DNA from: Dactylosporangium sp040689395
Lineage (GTDB): Bacteria > Actinomycetota > Actinomycetes > Mycobacteriales > Micromonosporaceae
Length of the DNA stretch: 64,000 bases
Direction of reading: 5' to 3'
Assembly: GCF_040689395.1 (NCBI RefSeq)
Contig: NZ_JBFAZX010000019.1
Span: 1 to 64,000, forward strand
Made by a program: the position numbers and the translations under genes. Positions 61,812-64,000 of the stretch are shown piece after piece (positions within the stretch are counted from its first letter, which is position 1; each line of letters begins with the position of its first letter). Under the pieces are notes generated by a model. That model had not been told where the DNA came from. It made no database searches and saw only the letters and a list, made by a program, of their open reading frames with translations.

Positions 61812-62067
61812 ACTGCCGGACTTCACTGTCATGACGAAGGCCAACAACACCAGCTGCCCGGCCGCGACGGCCGAGTTCGCCGCTGAGCCGATGGTGCAGG
61901 TCGACGACCAGGGCGCACCGGTGATGCGGCCCGCCACATTCCGCCTGCCGCCCTCGATGCTCGAATGGCTGGAGCAGGCCGCGGGCCGCGATCGTGAGGG
62001 CAAGTCGGGCATCGTCCGGCGGGCGCTGCAGGAGTACCGCGAACGCCACTACGGACACGCGGCCTGA
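61804..62067 (+). CDS. Ribbon-helix-helix protein, possible antitoxin
   Basis: An 87-residue protein. Residues about 38-82 form a CopG/RHH fold: strand MRPATFRLPPSMLEWLEQAA, then GREGKSGIVRRALQEY-like helices (here AGRDREGKSGIVRRALQEYR). The N-terminal 35 residues are an extension that could wrap a partner. RHH proteins bind DNA as dimers and often neutralise a toxin. The ATG lies 8 bp before the upstream stop, so translation is coupled. AGGAAC precedes it. Confidence 0.75.
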   Translation: MGELPDFTVMTKANNTSCPAATAEFAAEPMVQVDDQGAPVMRPATFRLPPSMLEWLEQAAGRDREGKSGIVRRALQEYRERHYGHAA

Positions 62068-62120
62068 CGCGCGTCGTCCTCGTTGGCTAGGAGCGCTCAC
62101 CCTGCCCGCGCGTCCTTCGG

Positions 62121-62149
62121 CGAGGGCGGGGCGGAAACCCCCGCCCTCG
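62121..62149. terminator. Bidirectional terminator hairpin
   Basis: CGAGGGCGGGG (62121-62131) and CCCCGCCCTCG (62139-62149) form a perfect 11-bp stem with a 7-nt loop, between the convergent RHH and alpha/beta hydrolase genes. Confidence 0.85.
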
Positions 62150-62166
62150 TGGCCCCCGGCGGAGTG

Positions 62167-63042
62167 TCAGCCGGCGGCCAGAACCTCGCGTAGCCGCGCG
62201 GCGAACTCCTCGGGCTTGCCCGCGTAACCGAAGTGACCACCGAGAAAGCCGCCATGGTGGCTCGGGAAAACCGTCGCCTGCTGGCCGAGCAGGGCCGCGG
62301 TGCCCAGGGCCGTGCGCGCCGTGTACGTGCCCGCCGACTCCTCGCCGACCGCGATCACGATCCGGCTCGGCGCCGCGGTGAGGAGGCCCGCGTCGGGGCG
62401 GTAGTCGGTGATCGCCCACGAGTTCTTCGACAACAGCGGATCGTCGCGGGTGCCGTCGTCGTCGGTCGGCATGCCGAACATCGCCGGGTCGGGCGTGGGC
62501 TGGGCGAAGAACGCGTCGGTGAACTCGCCCTGCCAGGAGGTCATCGCGATGAACGCGGCCATGCCCGCGCCGGAGCCGTTCGCCTGGTACGCCTCGTGAA
62601 AGGCGGCCCGAGCGCGCTCGGCGCCCGCGGCGTCGGGAAGCACGGCGTTGATCGGCGGCTCGTGTGCCACCAGCGTGACGACGTCGCCGGGGTGGGTCGC
62701 GACCAGTTCGAGCGCGGTCACCGCACCGCCGCTGCTCGCGAACACGTCGACCGGACCGGCGCCGAGCGCCTCGATCAGCAGGTGCAGGTCGGCCGCCTGC
62801 TGCTGCGGCGTGTGATCCGACCGGCCGTCCGTGCGCACGCTTCGGCCCAGGCCGCGTGGGTCGTACGTGACAACTGTGCGGTCCGTGAAATGGGTGGCGA
62901 GTGTGCCGAAGCCCTCCGCCGTCATCGGCTGGCCGATCATGAACAGCGCAGGCCGGTCACCGGCCGGCGGGAGCGGTCCGCGGACGTCGTAGACCAGGTC
63001 AACGCCGGGCGCGGCGAGGGTGTGTGTCTGAGTCGTCGCCAT
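62167..63042 (-). CDS. Alpha/beta-fold hydrolase
   Basis: A 291-residue hydrolase. The strand and oxyanion region is ALFMIGQPMTAEGFGTLATH, with VVTYDPRGLGRSVR after it; the nucleophile elbow reads VDVFASSGGAVTALELV (Ser in ASSGGA), and the C-terminal His is in FPSHHGGFLGGHFGYAG. The oxyanion HG dipeptide is replaced by IGQP, which may alter activity. Resembles epoxide hydrolase/haloperoxidase-like proteins; substrate unknown. ATG at MATTQTHTLAAPG; an earlier frame opening was discarded. Confidence 0.88.
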   Translation of the reverse strand: MATTQTHTLAAPGVDLVYDVRGPLPPAGDRPALFMIGQPMTAEGFGTLATHFTDRTVVTYDPRGLGRSVRTDGRSDHTPQQQAADLHLLIEALGAGPVDVFASSGGAVTALELVATHPGDVVTLVAHEPPINAVLPDAAGAERARAAFHEAYQANGSGAGMAAFIAMTSWQGEFTDAFFAQPTPDPAMFGMPTDDDGTRDDPLLSKNSWAITDYRPDAGLLTAAPSRIVIAVGEESAGTYTARTALGTAALLGQQATVFPSHHGGFLGGHFGYAGKPEEFAARLREVLAAG

Positions 63043-63144
63043 GAAGTTGAGACTACGGCTGGACGGGCCGTGATCGGGTGCACACGCGCGGGAATGGCGG
63101 GCGGCGAGGCGGTGCACTCGAGAGCGCCCGCCTCGCATCGTGCT

Positions 63145-64000
63145 CTACGCCAGCGCCTTGACGGCCGAGCCCGCCACAGCCCGCTCCCGCGTCACGCGGC
63201 GGCGCCGGGTCGGCAGCCCGAGCGTCGGGTTGGCGACGGCCCAGGCGGCGCCCTTGCAGATCAGTTCCTTGTAGACGGCGGCGAGCCGTCCGATCAGTAC
63301 CGCCTGCACGGCGCGGTCGTCGGCGGTGACGTACTGGATCAAGCCCTCCTTGCGGCCCAGTGAGATGCACTGGTTGAAGTAGCGGATCGGCACCTTCGGC
63401 AGCTTCCCGCCGCTCAGGCGCGCCGCGATCGCGCCGGCGGCCTGCCACGCGGTCGGAACTCCCGAGGCGCATGACATTCGCAACGGCTTGTCCCCGGGGC
63501 CCATCACCATGGCCGCGTCGCCGACGGCGTACACGTCCGGGTGCGAGACCGAGCGCATGCTCCCGTCGACCACGATCTGGCCGGTGCCGGTGACCTCCAG
63601 GGCGGTCGCCTTCGCGATCGGGTGGACCGCGAAGCCGGTGCTCCACACGGTGACGGCGGCCGGGATGGCCCGGCCGTCGGCGGTGGCGACGTGGTCGGCC
63701 TCGACGCCGGTGACGGCGGCGTGCTCGTGCACGGTGATCCCGAGCTTGCCGAAGACGTTTCGCAGGTGCTCGCGGCCCTTGGGTGAGAGCCAGTCACCGA
63801 GGCTGCCGCTGGTGGCGAGGGCGACGCCGAGGTCGGGGCGGGCCTCGGCGATCTCGGTCGCCGCCTCCAGGCCGGTGAGACCGCCGCCGACGACGACCAC
63901 GCTCTGCCCGGCGCCGAGGCGGGCCAGCCGCTCGCGCAGCCGGAGGGCTCCGGGGCGGCTGGCGATCTCATGGGCGTACTCAGCGGTACCGCGAACGTCT
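63145..64000 (-). CDS. NDH-2-like FAD oxidoreductase, 5' end cut by window edge
   Basis: The C-terminal 284 or so residues of a pyridine nucleotide-disulfide oxidoreductase family protein; the N-terminal FAD-binding part lies beyond the window. The NADH-binding motif VVVVGGGLTGLEAATEIAEA is followed by TVWSTGFAVHPIAKATALEV and the second FAD motif DVYAVGDAAMVMGPG. FNQCISLGRKEGLIQYV is typical of actinomycete NADH dehydrogenase-like flavoproteins. Type II NADH:quinone oxidoreductase or a relative is most likely. Confidence 0.88.
   Translation of the reverse strand, partial: DVRGTAEYAHEIASRPGALRLRERLARLGAGQSVVVVGGGLTGLEAATEIAEARPDLGVALATSGSLGDWLSPKGREHLRNVFGKLGITVHEHAAVTGVEADHVATADGRAIPAAVTVWSTGFAVHPIAKATALEVTGTGQIVVDGSMRSVSHPDVYAVGDAAMVMGPGDKPLRMSCASGVPTAWQAAGAIAARLSGGKLPKVPIRYFNQCISLGRKEGLIQYVTADDRAVQAVLIGRLAAVYKELICKGAAWAVANPTLGLPTRRRRVTRERAVAGSAVKALA

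Overview
The window is about 64 kb of very GC-rich DNA. Genes are dense, GTG starts are common, and ATGA/GTGA stop-start overlaps are frequent. Gene content (MptB-like mannosyltransferase, HxxxCxxC anti-sigma factor, roadblock/LC7 proteins, actinobacterial c-di-AMP and TPP riboswitches, a xylose isomerase of the Actinoplanes type) points to a filamentous actinomycete, probably Micromonosporaceae. That family-level placement is inference. The first 76 bases are poly-G/poly-C and look like a low-quality contig edge. The last gene runs off the right end.

Layout. 0-6.5 kb: a decayed SigJ-like sigma factor, a Tat-exported PHP metallohydrolase coupled to a small unknown protein, and a thiamine-type ECF transporter (S, fused A-A, T) under a TPP riboswitch, then a broken alpha/beta hydrolase. 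6.5-13.3 kb: a long acyl-CoA dehydrogenase, a zinc-type ABC transporter (ATPase and permease) with an ArsR-family repressor and a palindromic operator, small proteins, and glycyl-tRNA synthetase. 13.3-18.2 kb: a noncoding 32-bp repeat array, an XdhC-like protein, a permease/TIGR03943 pair, a histidine phosphatase, and a methyltransferase with a P-loop-less kinase-like front end. 18.2-22.1 kb: a molybdate uptake operon (HTH-TOBE regulator, modABC) followed by cobF.

22.1-28.7 kb: a lone anti-sigma factor with a possible ECF promoter, catalase, an exported protein, a ferredoxin reductase, dGTPase and a VOC protein. 28.9-31.2 kb: a four-gene module of roadblock-type proteins plus a DUF4388/winged-helix protein without an adjacent GTPase; I regard this as the best candidate for an undescribed system. 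31.3-37 kb: pyruvate phosphate dikinase, dusB, a lipoprotein gene flanked by a 30-bp duplication of the dusB 3' end, and a Fic toxin/VbhA-type antitoxin pair with an operator palindrome. 37-44.4 kb: an aldo/keto reductase, a c-di-AMP riboswitch with a long leader before a lytic transglycosylase-like protein, a polyprenyl synthase homologue with a damaged first Asp-rich motif, a SanA/YdcF-like protein, dnaG and a structured intergenic element.

44.4-59.7 kb: an MptB-like glycosyltransferase, an ABC-2 exporter, then a sugar locus: ROK repressor, RbsA/C/B-like importer, Gfo/Idh/MocA dehydrogenase and xylose isomerase in one tightly overlapped run, followed by a secreted ThuA-CBM6 protein and a TIM-barrel isomerase. 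Two repeat structures lie between the last two. 59.9-64 kb: tRNA-Asn and tRNA-Met, decayed sequence, a HAD hydrolase, a possible toxin/antitoxin-like pair with a ribbon-helix-helix partner, an alpha/beta hydrolase and a truncated FAD oxidoreductase. No CRISPR array, insertion sequence, integrase or origin was recognised.
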